From Gemmatimonadota bacterium (GTDB lineage Bacteria > Latescibacterota > UBA2968 > UBA8231), in the NCBI GenBank assembly GCA_018673255.1, contig JABHDC010000053.1:1-64000 (forward strand): 64,000 nt of DNA, written 5' to 3'. The notes beneath the pieces are model-generated. The model was not told where the DNA came from, did not search any database, and saw only the letters and a program-made list of their open reading frames with translations. Made by a program: the position numbers and the translations under genes. Below are positions 25,346 to 33,369 of this stretch, piece by piece; position 1 is the first letter of the stretch, and every line of letters starts with the position of its first letter.

Positions 25346-27670
25346 TCAGCGGCGTGTGATCTGCCAACACTGATGGATCCTTGCATTGCGCTCGAAGTCG
25401 CGCGGGATCGTCTTCCAGGTGATGTCGTCACACTGTAGGTCAGGCATCGCGGCTGCATCAAGTTTGAACTGGCGTGCATTGGTGGAAAACAGCATCTGTC
25501 CATCCGGACTCAGCAGACGTGCCGCCGCTTCGATCAGTTCGGGATGGTCCTCCGTGATATCGAAAGGTTGGTCCATGCGTTTGGAGTTCGAGAATGTCGG
25601 AGGATCGAGAAAGATCAGATCGTAGTCCGCGGCCCTTGGAATCTCCAACCAGGCCATACAATCGGCCTGCACCAGCGCGTGTGGCACACCCCGATACCCA
25701 TTGCCATGCAGATTGCGCCGCGCCCACTCCGTGTAGGTGTTGGACATATCGACGGTCGTCGTCGCCGCCGCACCGGCCGCGGCAGCATGCACCGTCGCCG
25801 ACCCGGTGTAGCCGAAGAGATTGAGGAACCGTTTGCCCTTCGCCATCTCACCGATCATCAACCGTGTCGGACGATGGTCGAGGAACAGACCCGTGTCGAG
25901 ATAGTCGGTGAAATTCACCCAGAGTTTGACGCCACCCTCTTGTACCGCGTGGAATTCACCACCGGCGGCCAGACGCTGATACTGCGTCTTCCCCTTCTTC
26001 CGCTCGCGCAACTTGAAGTGCAGATCCTGGCGCTCCAACTGCAGGACTTCGACAATCGTCGGCAGTGCCTCCTGCAGGCGTGCGGCAGCGCGGGCAGGGT
26101 CGATGGTTGCGGGGGCACGATACTCCTGCACATGTGCCCAGCGTCGCTCTTCCTCGGCACCCTCATACAGATCGATGGCCAGTGCGTATTCAGGCAGATC
26201 CGCATCGTAGAGACGGTAACAGGTGATCCCTTTCCGTTTGGCCCACTTGCCGACCATCTTCAGATTCTTGCGCAGACGGTTGGCCAGCATCTGGGCGCCT
26301 TCGCTGCGCGCACCGATACTGGGCACCGCCTTGGCTGGCCCAGCGCCTGCCGGTGCCTTGTCCTGCGGCTCCTCTTCCCGACGTGTCCCCGACCGACTGG
26401 GGCGAGGCCGGTCCTGAGCGGCTTGGTCACGGGTGGTTTGGTCACGAGCCGTTTGATCTTGAGCGGCTTGGGGCTGAGGGGACCCGTCGGCCTGGGCCCG
26501 AGCACCACGTGGGATCGTGCCATTCAGGAGCGGGCATTCCAGCGCGCCATTGTAGAAGACATCATCAGGGCCGCTGCTCAGACTGAATGGAATCGCCCAC
26601 TCGTCACTGGTGGTCAGAATCGCTGCCCGCCAGCCGGCAAAACGCTCGTGCAACTGGGTCGCCATGTGCAGATACAGAGATCGCACCGTGCTCTGCTCGG
26701 AGAGTCGTTCGCCATAGGGCGGATTGGCAACGACAAGACCAGGCCCGGCCGGCTCATCCAGATGCCGACCCGCCTGCAATGCGTGCGCTTCGACTCGCAC
26801 GCGTTTGGACAAACCCGCGCGCCGCAGATTGATACGGGTCGCCCGCACCGCCGCCGGGTCGAGATCGTAGCCGACGAACTCCGGCAAGCGATCCAATCCC
26901 TGGCGATATCGTTCGCGCGCTTCGCGGACCAGGCCATCCCAGAGTTTCGCATCGTGGCCCGCCCACTTGAATAGACCCAGATCGTCGCGTTCCAGCGCAG
27001 GCGCACGATCCGCCGCCATCCAGGCACCTTCGATCAGCAACGTACCCGAACCACACATGAGATCCACCAACGGACCACCGGCGGCCGCGACGTCCTGCCA
27101 GCCACCCCGAGCCAGGACGGCGGCGGCCAGATTCTCGCGCAGCGGCGCATCCACCGGCTGGGCACGGTAGCCGCGCCGGTGTAGAGGTCGACCCGACAGA
27201 TCAATGCTGATCGTGGCGAGCACACCGTGCAGATGCACATCGATACGTAGATCCGGTGATTCCACATCGACCGACGGCCTGGTGCCATTGCGTTCGCGGA
27301 ACCCGTCGACGATGGCATCCTTCACGCGCAACGCACCGAAGTGCGTGTGACGGAGGTCAGGAGACGTTCCGTTGAAGTTGACGGCGAGGGTGCCCGTGGG
27401 CCCCATGTGTTCATCCCACCGGATGGCAAGCGCAGACTCGTAGAGCTCATCCGCCGTGGCAGCGGGCACATCGTCGAGGACAAGCAGGATTCGACTGGCG
27501 AATCGCGACCACAGACAAGCGCGGTAGGCGATCTCCATGGGCCCGGTGAAGCCGACCCCGGCTCGCTGTTCGTCCACGTCCATGGCGCCGAGTTGACGCA
27601 GCTCGTCAGCCAGCAACCCGGAGATGCCGCGCGGTGTGGGTGCGAAGAAGGTGTGGGGCGCTGGATTCAT
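25346..27670 (-). CDS. rlmL: Bifunctional 23S rRNA (guanine-N2/N7) methyltransferase RlmKL
   Basis: This 774-aa protein methylates G2445 and G2069 of 23S rRNA. It begins with a ferredoxin-like and THUMP domain (to about residue 155), then the RlmL methyltransferase with its NPPYGERLS motif near 325. A low-complexity linker follows, with repeated DQTARDQTTRDQ units (about 400-455). The RlmK methyltransferase closes the protein, with LNLFGYTGSATVHAAAAGA and FLDPPTFSNSKRM. Both catalytic halves look intact. The linker is expanded compared with the usual fusion and is encoded by near-tandem 15-nt repeats at about 26414-26475. It is the first gene of the leftward run to 20749. Confidence 0.95.
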   Translation of the reverse strand: MNPAPHTFFAPTPRGISGLLADELRQLGAMDVDEQRAGVGFTGPMEIAYRACLWSRFASRILLVLDDVPAATADELYESALAIRWDEHMGPTGTLAVNFNGTSPDLRHTHFGALRVKDAIVDGFRERNGTRPSVDVESPDLRIDVHLHGVLATISIDLSGRPLHRRGYRAQPVDAPLRENLAAAVLARGGWQDVAAAGGPLVDLMCGSGTLLIEGAWMAADRAPALERDDLGLFKWAGHDAKLWDGLVREARERYRQGLDRLPEFVGYDLDPAAVRATRINLRRAGLSKRVRVEAHALQAGRHLDEPAGPGLVVANPPYGERLSEQSTVRSLYLHMATQLHERFAGWRAAILTTSDEWAIPFSLSSGPDDVFYNGALECPLLNGTIPRGARAQADGSPQPQAAQDQTARDQTTRDQAAQDRPRPSRSGTRREEEPQDKAPAGAGPAKAVPSIGARSEGAQMLANRLRKNLKMVGKWAKRKGITCYRLYDADLPEYALAIDLYEGAEEERRWAHVQEYRAPATIDPARAAARLQEALPTIVEVLQLERQDLHFKLRERKKGKTQYQRLAAGGEFHAVQEGGVKLWVNFTDYLDTGLFLDHRPTRLMIGEMAKGKRFLNLFGYTGSATVHAAAAGAAATTTVDMSNTYTEWARRNLHGNGYRGVPHALVQADCMAWLEIPRAADYDLIFLDPPTFSNSKRMDQPFDITEDHPELIEAAARLLSPDGQMLFSTNARQFKLDAAAMPDLQCDDITWKTIPRDFERNARIHQCWQITRR

Positions 27671-27966
27671 GGGCTGCAGACGGGTGGCGGCGGGAGTGTC
27701 GGTGAAGCGACCGAACTGGAGCCGACGATGGCAGTGCCGGTCCGCTCATGGTTCTTGCAAACATAGGCCACCAGCCCATGTGCCGCGTCCTGCTGAGGAC
27801 GGCGTGGCAGTGCCGGATGGAGACAGACGACAGATGGCCCGGACGCGAGACGCGTCCGGGCCATGAAACAAGTCCGAGGGCTGGCCGATGATCCGTCCAG
27901 CCATCTCCAGATCGATGGCCGGCTCACTGGCCTCCTGGACTCGGCGTTATCGCGCCCCGCGTCTCT
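27671..27966. other. Intergenic region between doxX and rlmKL
   Basis: These 296 nt show no gene. They include a strong hairpin at 27834-27864, described separately, a smaller one CGTCCT-GCTG-AGGACG near 27785-27800, and a direct repeat TGGCAGTGCCGG seen twice (about 27727 and 27807). The rlmKL promoter must lie here unless doxX reads through. Confidence 0.5.
27834..27864 (-). terminator. Strong hairpin downstream of doxX
   Basis: ATGGCCCGGACGCG and its exact complement flank a 3-nt loop, making a perfect 14-bp GC-rich stem. It lies 103 nt downstream of the doxX stop in the direction of doxX transcription. There is no T-tract on either side, so it may be a pause or processing stem rather than an intrinsic terminator. 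Confidence 0.5.
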
Positions 27967-28458
27967 CTACTTGTTCAGCACCCCGTCGATGGATGCCCGC
28001 CCGCCGCCCTTGATCAACGCCACCAACGCCAGGCCGATGGCCAGAAGATGGTATTCAAAACCCTCCCCTGCCTGCGTGCCACTCCAATTCATGAAGAGGC
28101 CATTGGGCAGGTGAGCTGTGAGAGCTGCAACCAGCATCACGATCCCGATACCGGCGGCGGCGACACGCGTGAGGACCCCGGTGATCAGGGCCAGCGCGCC
28201 GAGGGACTCGGCAACGATCGCAAGGAACGCAAACAGAGCCGGAATCCCCATGGTCTCGGTGAAGAAGCCCATGGTACCAGCGTAGCCATAGCCACCGAAC
28301 CAACCGAGTGTCTTCTGCAGACCATGGGGTAGCATGATGAGCCCCAGCGTCAGGCGAGCCACCGTGGGTGCCACATCGTCGGTCGTGTGAAGCAGCTGAG
28401 TCAGCCATGCTGGACGTGTGGTGTCGGTCGCCGTGAGATGAGTTGCTGTCGTCGTCAT
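27967..28458 (-). CDS. DoxX family membrane protein
   Basis: ATG 28458 gives 163 aa and has GAGGAG 8 nt upstream; the longer frame runs through the operator repeats. Four membrane helices are visible. Family hallmarks include LTLGLIMLPHGLQKTLG in helix 1 and LFAFLAIVAESLGALALITG in helix 2. Members are inner-membrane proteins linked to thiol and oxidative stress or to quinone and electrophile defence. The gene shares TTGAACTT repeats with the marR gene upstream, so it is probably the main target of that repressor. Confidence 0.92.
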   Translation of the reverse strand: MTTTATHLTATDTTRPAWLTQLLHTTDDVAPTVARLTLGLIMLPHGLQKTLGWFGGYGYAGTMGFFTETMGIPALFAFLAIVAESLGALALITGVLTRVAAAGIGIVMLVAALTAHLPNGLFMNWSGTQAGEGFEYHLLAIGLALVALIKGGGRASIDGVLNK

Positions 28459-28480
28459 TGGATCATTCTCCTCAATAAGA

Positions 28481-28506
28481 TTGAACTTTGAGTAATTGAA
28501 CTTTGA
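28481..28506. promoter_or_regulatory. Paired operator repeats upstream of doxX
   Basis: TTGAACTTTGA occurs twice in direct orientation, at 28481-28491 and 28496-28506, with a 15-bp period. The same core TTGAACTT occurs twice at the marR promoter. Being shared by both genes and sited between doxX and its regulator, these are probable MarR binding sites. Confidence 0.6.
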
Positions 28507-28586
28507 AGTATTAGTCCCAAGAAAAAGCCAGTTCACACCGGCCCGCTTGAGCATGAGGTCTGCATCTGCGACTCACGTCGGTTCAG

Positions 28587-29072
28587 TCAAGCACCCTCCT
28601 TCTGAACTGGAAGGCCCTTGGAGAGTCTCGTCCCGAGTTTCTTCATCAGTTGCCCCAGACGACGCTGCTCGGCTTCATCGAGCACCGAAAACATCCGCGC
28701 CAGGTTTTCGGCGTGATGGGGAAAGATGCGCTCGAAGAGTTTCTTGCCCTTGGGTGTGAGGTCCACCATCAGGGACCGCCTGTCCTCCGGATTCGGCAGC
28801 CGCTTCACCAGTCCATCACGTTCGAGATTGTCGACGACCACCGTCATATTCCCACCGGTGACGAGCATCTTGCGTGACAGTTCGCCCATCTGCATGGCAC
28901 CCAGGTGGCCGAGCCCCTCGATCACCGCAAACTGCGGCTCTGTGAGACCATAGTCGGTGCGAATGTGCGCCACCTCGAGACGATACACGGTCGCATGACC
29001 CCGCACGAGTTTCACGAAGGTGTCCAGGGCCAGGTCAGCCTGCGGTCCGTATGTCCAGGTCTTGTTATTCAT
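28587..29072 (-). CDS. MarR family transcriptional regulator
   Basis: This 161-aa winged-helix protein matches MarR regulators. It has an N-terminal dimer helix, the recognition region GAMQMGELSRKMLVTGGNMT, and a wing with DNLERDGLVKRLPNPEDRRS followed by LTPKGKKLF. Members usually repress their own gene and neighbours and release DNA on binding phenols, quinones or oxidants. The doxX gene downstream on the same strand has matching operator repeats. No SD box precedes the ATG; the -10-like TATATT ends about 9 nt before it, so the mRNA may be leaderless. Confidence 0.94.
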   Translation of the reverse strand: MNNKTWTYGPQADLALDTFVKLVRGHATVYRLEVAHIRTDYGLTEPQFAVIEGLGHLGAMQMGELSRKMLVTGGNMTVVVDNLERDGLVKRLPNPEDRRSLMVDLTPKGKKLFERIFPHHAENLARMFSVLDEAEQRRLGQLMKKLGTRLSKGLPVQKEGA

Positions 29073-29100
29073 TTGAACTTAATATATTCATATTTGAACT
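29072..29100 (-). promoter_or_regulatory. marR promoter with overlapping operator repeats
   Basis: TTTGAACT occurs at 29072-29079 and 29093-29100, a 21-bp period or two helical turns, with an AT-rich core between them. On the minus strand TTGCCT and TATATT (29081-29086) are spaced by 16 nt, which puts the start of transcription at or next to the ATG. The repeats cover both the spacer and the start, which suits autorepression. Confidence 0.55.
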
Positions 29101-29250
29101 AAAGGCAAGCCCATCTTGATTGCTGGTTTTGTCGAAGGCACGACGCACGTCAGGCATCGTGACTGCCGCTGATTTGAATCCCTGCCCGCACCATGCCAGA
29201 TTCGATATCACACGACTTCTCGAAAGCCCACCAAGGAGACCCCTGATCTC

Positions 29251-30021
29251 ATGAGCCATATGGACCGATTCGATCTGACAGGAGAAACGGCGCTGGTCAC
29301 CGGGTGCCGCCGCGGCATCGGCATGGCCATGGCCCTGGGACTGGCTGAAGCCGGTGCCAACATCATCGGCGTTTCGGCCTCGATGGAAGCCGCCGGATCG
29401 CGCATCTCTGAGGAAGTCGCCGCGCTCGGCCGCACATTCCATGGCTACGCCTGCGACTTCGCCGATCGTACCGCACTGCATGCCTTCATCGATCGGGTGA
29501 AAACCGATCATCCGCGGATCGACATTCTCGTCAACAATGCCGGGGTGATCCTGCGTCAGCCGGCCGTCGAGCACAGTGACGAATACTGGGATCAGGTCAT
29601 CGAGGTGAATCTCAGTGCCCAGTTCGTCCTGACTCGGGAGATCGGCAAGGAAATGGTCGCACGGGGCCAAGGCAAGGTCATCTTCACCGGTTCGCTGCTC
29701 AGCTTCCAGGGCGGTATCACGGTGCCGGGTTATGCGGCCAGCAAGGGCGGCATCGGCACCCTGACCATGGCCTTCGCCAATGAGTGGGCGGCGCACGGCG
29801 TCAATGTGAATGCCATCGGACCGGGCTACGTGGCGACGGACAACACCGAGGCCCTGCGCAACGACACCGCACGCTACGAGGCGATTCTGGGACGCATCCC
29901 GGCGGGGCGATGGGGAGACCCGGATGACTTCAGAGGACCCGCAGTATTCCTGGCCTCGGACGCCTCACGCTACGTCCACGGCACGACACTGATGGTCGAC
30001 GGCGGCTGGATGGGGCGATAG
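29251..30021 (+). CDS. SDR oxidoreductase, KduD-like (2-deoxy-D-gluconate 3-dehydrogenase type)
   Basis: This 256-aa short-chain dehydrogenase has the NAD-binding TGCRRGIG (17-24), the NNAG motif at 95-98 and the catalytic Ser148, Tyr161 and Lys165 (YAASK). The C-terminus with GDPDDFRGPAVFLASDAS and TTLMVDGGW is characteristic of KduD and gluconate 5-dehydrogenase relatives, which act on uronate-derived keto sugars. A 7-bp hairpin follows the stop. A degraded copy of its 3' end lies at 31327-31455. Substrate specificity is inferred. Confidence 0.9.
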   Translation: MSHMDRFDLTGETALVTGCRRGIGMAMALGLAEAGANIIGVSASMEAAGSRISEEVAALGRTFHGYACDFADRTALHAFIDRVKTDHPRIDILVNNAGVILRQPAVEHSDEYWDQVIEVNLSAQFVLTREIGKEMVARGQGKVIFTGSLLSFQGGITVPGYAASKGGIGTLTMAFANEWAAHGVNVNAIGPGYVATDNTEALRNDTARYEAILGRIPAGRWGDPDDFRGPAVFLASDASRYVHGTTLMVDGGWMGR

Positions 30022-30023
30022 GA

Positions 30024-30046
30024 AGACCAACCTGGCGAATTGGTCT
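30024..30046 (+). terminator. Hairpin directly after the kduD-like gene
   Basis: AGACCAA and TTGGTCT form a perfect 7-bp stem with a 9-nt loop, 2 nt after the stop codon. There is no T-tract, so efficiency is uncertain. It separates this gene from the convergent UroD-like gene. Confidence 0.4.
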
Positions 30047-30109
30047 CTGGGATCATGACCGTCGCCTGCCAGGGCACCCATCCAATCCGGCCGATCTGCT
30101 CCGGACGAG

Positions 30110-31183
30110 TTACCGAACCAGATCGCTGATGGCAGCCAGCCGCTCGGGCTCGGCATCGACCGGCACGCGGTCGGCGACACCCAGGATAACACGACCGTCA
30201 TCGGACGCCTCACCCACAGCCGTCGCCACGGCGGCTTCGAAGGTTTCCTGATCGGTGGTGACCAGCAGAGCATCCTGGGGGATACCACCCCAGAGAGTCA
30301 GCTCCGGCCCCGCAACCGTTCGCGCTTCGGCCAAGGTTGCATCGCTCTGAGGCGGGCCACACACGCCCTCCACCGCCGCCACACCAGCAGCCGTCACGGG
30401 CGCAAGAAGATCCCGCACCGGCCCGCCCGCATGTACGACCAGCGGCAGCGGGTCCAGAGCCTGCGTGGTGCACCGGTAGCTGTCAGCCATGTGCTGCTCG
30501 AACAAGGTGGGGGCCAGAAACTGGCGGTCGAGGTTGTCAGGTGAATACGCCGCGTCCGCCGTCAGACCTGCCAATTGCGGCACAAAGGCGGCCAGCTTGT
30601 CCTCCAGAACCGCGATGATCTCGTCCACTTCGGGATAACCCATCATCAGCATCATGGGGCCCTCGGTCAGCCCCACAAGATCGTACAGAAGGTCCGAGAA
30701 CGGCCGCGTGGGGATCTCCATCGCCGCCACGATCTCGTCGCTACCGGCCAGTTGCGCCAGCTGGGCCGCGTGATCCGCGTCGATGCTGTAGGTACGAGCC
30801 CGCGCCACCTCCAGGGCAATCGTGAGATCCTCGACACTCTTGACGGGGTATTCCATCTGCCACCAGCCACCGTCCGGCCCCAGGGTCCAGCGGTCAGACA
30901 ACGTCCCTGCCTCTGTCTGCCAGCGTGTGATGCGCTCGTCGTCGGTCTGTGTCGTGCTCACCTCAACCCCGGGCGTCTCCACGGTCCAGGGGCGCACGAC
31001 CATCCACGCAGTCACGCCCATGGCCGCCGCCACTTCCTGCGTCTCGAGTCCCTGCCATGGTGCGGGCAACGTGCCACGCTGTGTGTGTGTCGTATGCCAC
31101 AACGTGAGGTCGGGCACATACAGGGGCGTCTGGCTCTGCACGCCACGCAAGCGCGCCAGGAACTCGGTTTTGCTGGTCATCAT
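30110..31183 (-). CDS. Uroporphyrinogen decarboxylase (UroD/MtaA-like) family protein
   Basis: Start placed at ATG 31183 with GAGATT upstream, giving 357 aa. The sequence has the UroD TIM-barrel layout, with TEGPMMLMMGYPEVDEIIAV in the middle and VVHAGGPVRDLLAPVTAAGV plus LTLWGGIPQDALL toward the end. Members outside haem synthesis are often corrinoid methyltransferases or act in sugar catabolism. The N-terminal arginine-rich substrate loop of true HemE is not obvious, so I do not call hemE. It is flanked by the intact kduD-like gene and that gene's decayed 3' copy. Confidence 0.82.
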   Translation of the reverse strand: MMTSKTEFLARLRGVQSQTPLYVPDLTLWHTTHTQRGTLPAPWQGLETQEVAAAMGVTAWMVVRPWTVETPGVEVSTTQTDDERITRWQTEAGTLSDRWTLGPDGGWWQMEYPVKSVEDLTIALEVARARTYSIDADHAAQLAQLAGSDEIVAAMEIPTRPFSDLLYDLVGLTEGPMMLMMGYPEVDEIIAVLEDKLAAFVPQLAGLTADAAYSPDNLDRQFLAPTLFEQHMADSYRCTTQALDPLPLVVHAGGPVRDLLAPVTAAGVAAVEGVCGPPQSDATLAEARTVAGPELTLWGGIPQDALLVTTDQETFEAAVATAVGEASDDGRVILGVADRVPVDAEPERLAAISDLVR

Positions 31184-31326
31184 TCGAATCTCACAGAGAG
31201 GTGTGGCGCCGTGGGATCTTGTGCGACAGGGCAAAATCCCGCTACCAGAACCTTACGACCCGCCACACGGGAATACCCAGAAGAATCTGCTCCAGGCCTC
31301 AGGTCACGGCGTCGATGAGAATACCA

Positions 31327-31455
31327 CTGGACGCAACCGGGCAGGTCATCGGGAGACCCAGATGATTTCAGAGAACCCGCCGTATTGCTGGCCTCGGACG
31401 CTCACGCTGCGTCGATGGTACGACACTGATGGTCGATGGCGGGTGGCGGCGATAG
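31327..31455 (+). pseudogene. Decayed 3' fragment of a kduD-like SDR gene
   Basis: The DNA aligns with the last 115-120 nt of the intact SDR gene, beginning near TGGACGC and ending at the equivalent TAG. In one frame it reads GDPDDFREPAVLLASDA; after a one-base deletion (GCCTC to GCTC) it continues as RCVDGTTLMVDGGWRR and stops. There is no start or upstream body. It probably came from a local duplication around the UroD-like gene. Confidence 0.8.
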
Positions 31456-31689
31456 GGTGCCTGTCCGAGATCCGAACAGGCCCCCTCGCGCCGGTCATCA
31501 TTACACCTGGCACATTCTCCCCCTGCCGCCGGCACCGGCACCGGCTGAAGGGAAGAAGCATCTGAATCGAGCGTCCATGGCGCCCGATCCCGACTCGTGA
31601 CAGGGTCTACGATGTGAGCATAGCAAGGGTCGATCGGGCCGTCAAGGGAGCAGATCTATGTTCAGGCCGCATTTTCTGCCCTCGCACGG

Positions 31690-31847
31690 GCCGCGGATGC
31701 CGGGAGGCGCCCTTCGCGCCGACCATACCCCGTACTCGGCACACGAAGGATTCAGAGACCGCGAAGCGGGCTCGCCAGCCCGTAAGCCCCCATCCCGCCG
31801 TACCTCACCATCATCGAAGGCGCGCGGACGCCGAAGGCATCCGCGGC
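31690..31847. repeat. 12-bp inverted repeat enclosing a hairpin repeat
   Basis: GCCGCGGATGCC (31690-31701) and GGCATCCGCGGC (31836-31847) are exact complements, 134 nt apart. Inside, near 31768-31790, lies GCGAAGCGGGCTCGCCAGCCCGTAA in two parts: GCGAAG and the hairpin CGGGCT-CGCC-AGCCCG. A second copy of that hairpin repeat with one change (A to G in the arm) sits at about 31873-31896. It looks like a decayed mobile or structured-RNA repeat. Confidence 0.5.
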
Positions 31848-31943
31848 ACGGGCCAGGACGAATGTTAGAATGCGAAGCGGGCTCGCCGGCCCGTAACACC
31901 AGAACACCCGGAGCAGCCTCACCCCCGGATGTGAACTCAACCG

Positions 31944-33203
31944 TCAGGCGACGGCCACGTCCTGGGCGCCCACCAGTTCGCGAGCGATCTGCGCCCACTC
32001 CCACAAACGCTCCGGCTCGTAGCGAACCGTGCTGATGTCCTTGAGAATCAGCTCCAGCGGGCAACCGTGCCGTTCACAGGCTTCGATCGTCTCCAGCAGA
32101 TCCTTGCGCACCGCTTCTGGATCCCAGTCCTCGACGGCCAGCAGGGCCGGACTCGGCTTGCGCGAGAACACGAAGTCCTTGCCGATGCGTTCGGCGCCCA
32201 CCTCGACATCAACCCAGGGACTCATGGAGATCTTGCGCACATTCGGGACGGCGCGAATGATGTCGATCTTCTTGTCGAGGGGTTCGCAGCAGCCGTAGTA
32301 ACCCAGGCCGAATCTGTCGAACCATTTCACGGCGTAGTCGAGCCAGAACTCCTTGTGCATCGACGGCGAGACCGTGGAGAAGATCTGCGCCATACCGAAG
32401 GTCCACAGATCCTTGGCGCGCGGGTGATCCGCGTCGAAACCCTCGGCGGGTAGTTCATCGGTATTCGCGCCGGTGCAGTGGATCGTGTTCTGGCTGTGTC
32501 CCAGCAGTCCCTTGTCTTCCAGGATGTCCAGTTGCGCCAGATTCACATTGGTGAAGTGATCCATCAGTTTGTGCGTAAAGTCGGGACGATCGATGATGTC
32601 GAGCAGAACGCCTTCCGGCGAGCGCAGCGTGACGAGACGATCCCAGGCGGCAAAGACCGGCAGCGCGCCCTGCATGCGTACCTCGAGCACGCCGGCGAAG
32701 ATCTCTTCTGCCAACGCCTGGCGCCGATCCGTCTCTTCAACGTCCAACTGGACGTCACCCAGACGGATCTTGGCGATGTCCTCTTCCGTAGCGATCTGGT
32801 CGATGTAGCGATGGCCGACCACATCGTTGTGAGGGTCAAGGACGGAGCGCTCCTCTTCGACGGACAAGCCGAAGTCGAGACCGCGGATGACTTTGGACAC
32901 CTCCAGGACCGGCTCGATGACCAGGTCGTGACGCAGGTGGCGCCACTTGTAGAGCAGGCGGCGCAGGCCAGTTTCGATCTGGCGCAAGAGTGGGTCCTCG
33001 CAGACCAGCGTCAGTTCGCCATCCACACCCATCTCATGCCACGGAATCTGGTCGATCATCACCATCGGCCGCTCCGGCTGCAGGCCATTATGACGCCGCC
33101 AAAGGGACTTGAGGGTTTCCTGCACAGGGTCGCTGGCGATCTCAGCGACCTGCTGTCCGAGCTCTCTCAGGGTGTCCTGTTCGTGGCCCAGCGTCGACGT
33201 CAT
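31944..33203 (-). CDS. UroD-like family protein, probable corrinoid or sugar-linked
   Basis: ATG 33203 (419 aa) has AAAGGG upstream and is preferred to the TTG at 33230. The central and C-terminal parts fit the UroD TIM barrel: VLLDIIDRPDFTHKLMDHF, GFGMAQ-like TFGMAQIFSTVSPSMHKEF, and the unusual GLGYYGCCEPLDKKIDII with two adjacent cysteines. That CCEP segment and the following NVRKISMSPWVDV recur in non-HemE members, where cysteines can bind zinc as in corrinoid methyltransferases. It is longer than HemE. It stands between leuB and the repeat region. Confidence 0.82.
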   Translation of the reverse strand: MTSTLGHEQDTLRELGQQVAEIASDPVQETLKSLWRRHNGLQPERPMVMIDQIPWHEMGVDGELTLVCEDPLLRQIETGLRRLLYKWRHLRHDLVIEPVLEVSKVIRGLDFGLSVEEERSVLDPHNDVVGHRYIDQIATEEDIAKIRLGDVQLDVEETDRRQALAEEIFAGVLEVRMQGALPVFAAWDRLVTLRSPEGVLLDIIDRPDFTHKLMDHFTNVNLAQLDILEDKGLLGHSQNTIHCTGANTDELPAEGFDADHPRAKDLWTFGMAQIFSTVSPSMHKEFWLDYAVKWFDRFGLGYYGCCEPLDKKIDIIRAVPNVRKISMSPWVDVEVGAERIGKDFVFSRKPSPALLAVEDWDPEAVRKDLLETIEACERHGCPLELILKDISTVRYEPERLWEWAQIARELVGAQDVAVA

Positions 33204-33231
33204 GTGGTGCCCTTTCGTTGGTTTCGTCAAA

Positions 33232-33248
33232 GTGTCCGCAGGACACTC
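33232..33248. promoter_or_regulatory. Short inverted repeat upstream of the UroD-like gene
   Basis: AGTGTCC-GCA-GGACACT is a perfect 7-bp inverted repeat 29 nt upstream of ATG 33203. It may be an operator or the end of the leuB transcript, which runs into this region from the right. Confidence 0.35.
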
Positions 33249-33369
33249 GCTTATTCAACTGCAATGACGAGCCGAAAAGCAAAAAGACGGGTCCCTCGGC
33301 GCTGTGACGAGGAACCTGGAGGACTGACAAACTGGGGCGGGCGCCCTGTGACGTGACGCCAGCCGCAAA

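Larger units (their letters stand above)
31184..31943. other. Intergenic region with gene relic and hairpin repeats
   Basis: This 760-nt stretch has no intact gene. It contains the kduD 3' relic (31327-31455), an imperfect palindrome GCCTGT...ACAGGC at 31459-31481, and a 12-bp inverted repeat with nested hairpin repeats at 31690-31890. Frames are open on both strands over the repeats, but they are driven by the repeats and look non-coding. Confidence 0.5.

Noticed and set aside
31459..31481. Palindrome as an intrinsic terminator for the SDR relic
   Set aside because: The relic has no promoter or start and the palindrome has no T-tract; kept only as a possible element remnant.
31642..32064. 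Open frames of 140 (minus) and 125 (plus) codons over the repeats
   Set aside because: Both are created by the hairpin repeats (repeated LRAGEPAS); neither has a start signal or a recognisable fold.
30110..33203. Calling either UroD-like gene hemE
   Set aside because: Neither shows the HemE N-terminal substrate loop clearly and neither adjoins haem genes; they fit the broader UroD/MtaA family.
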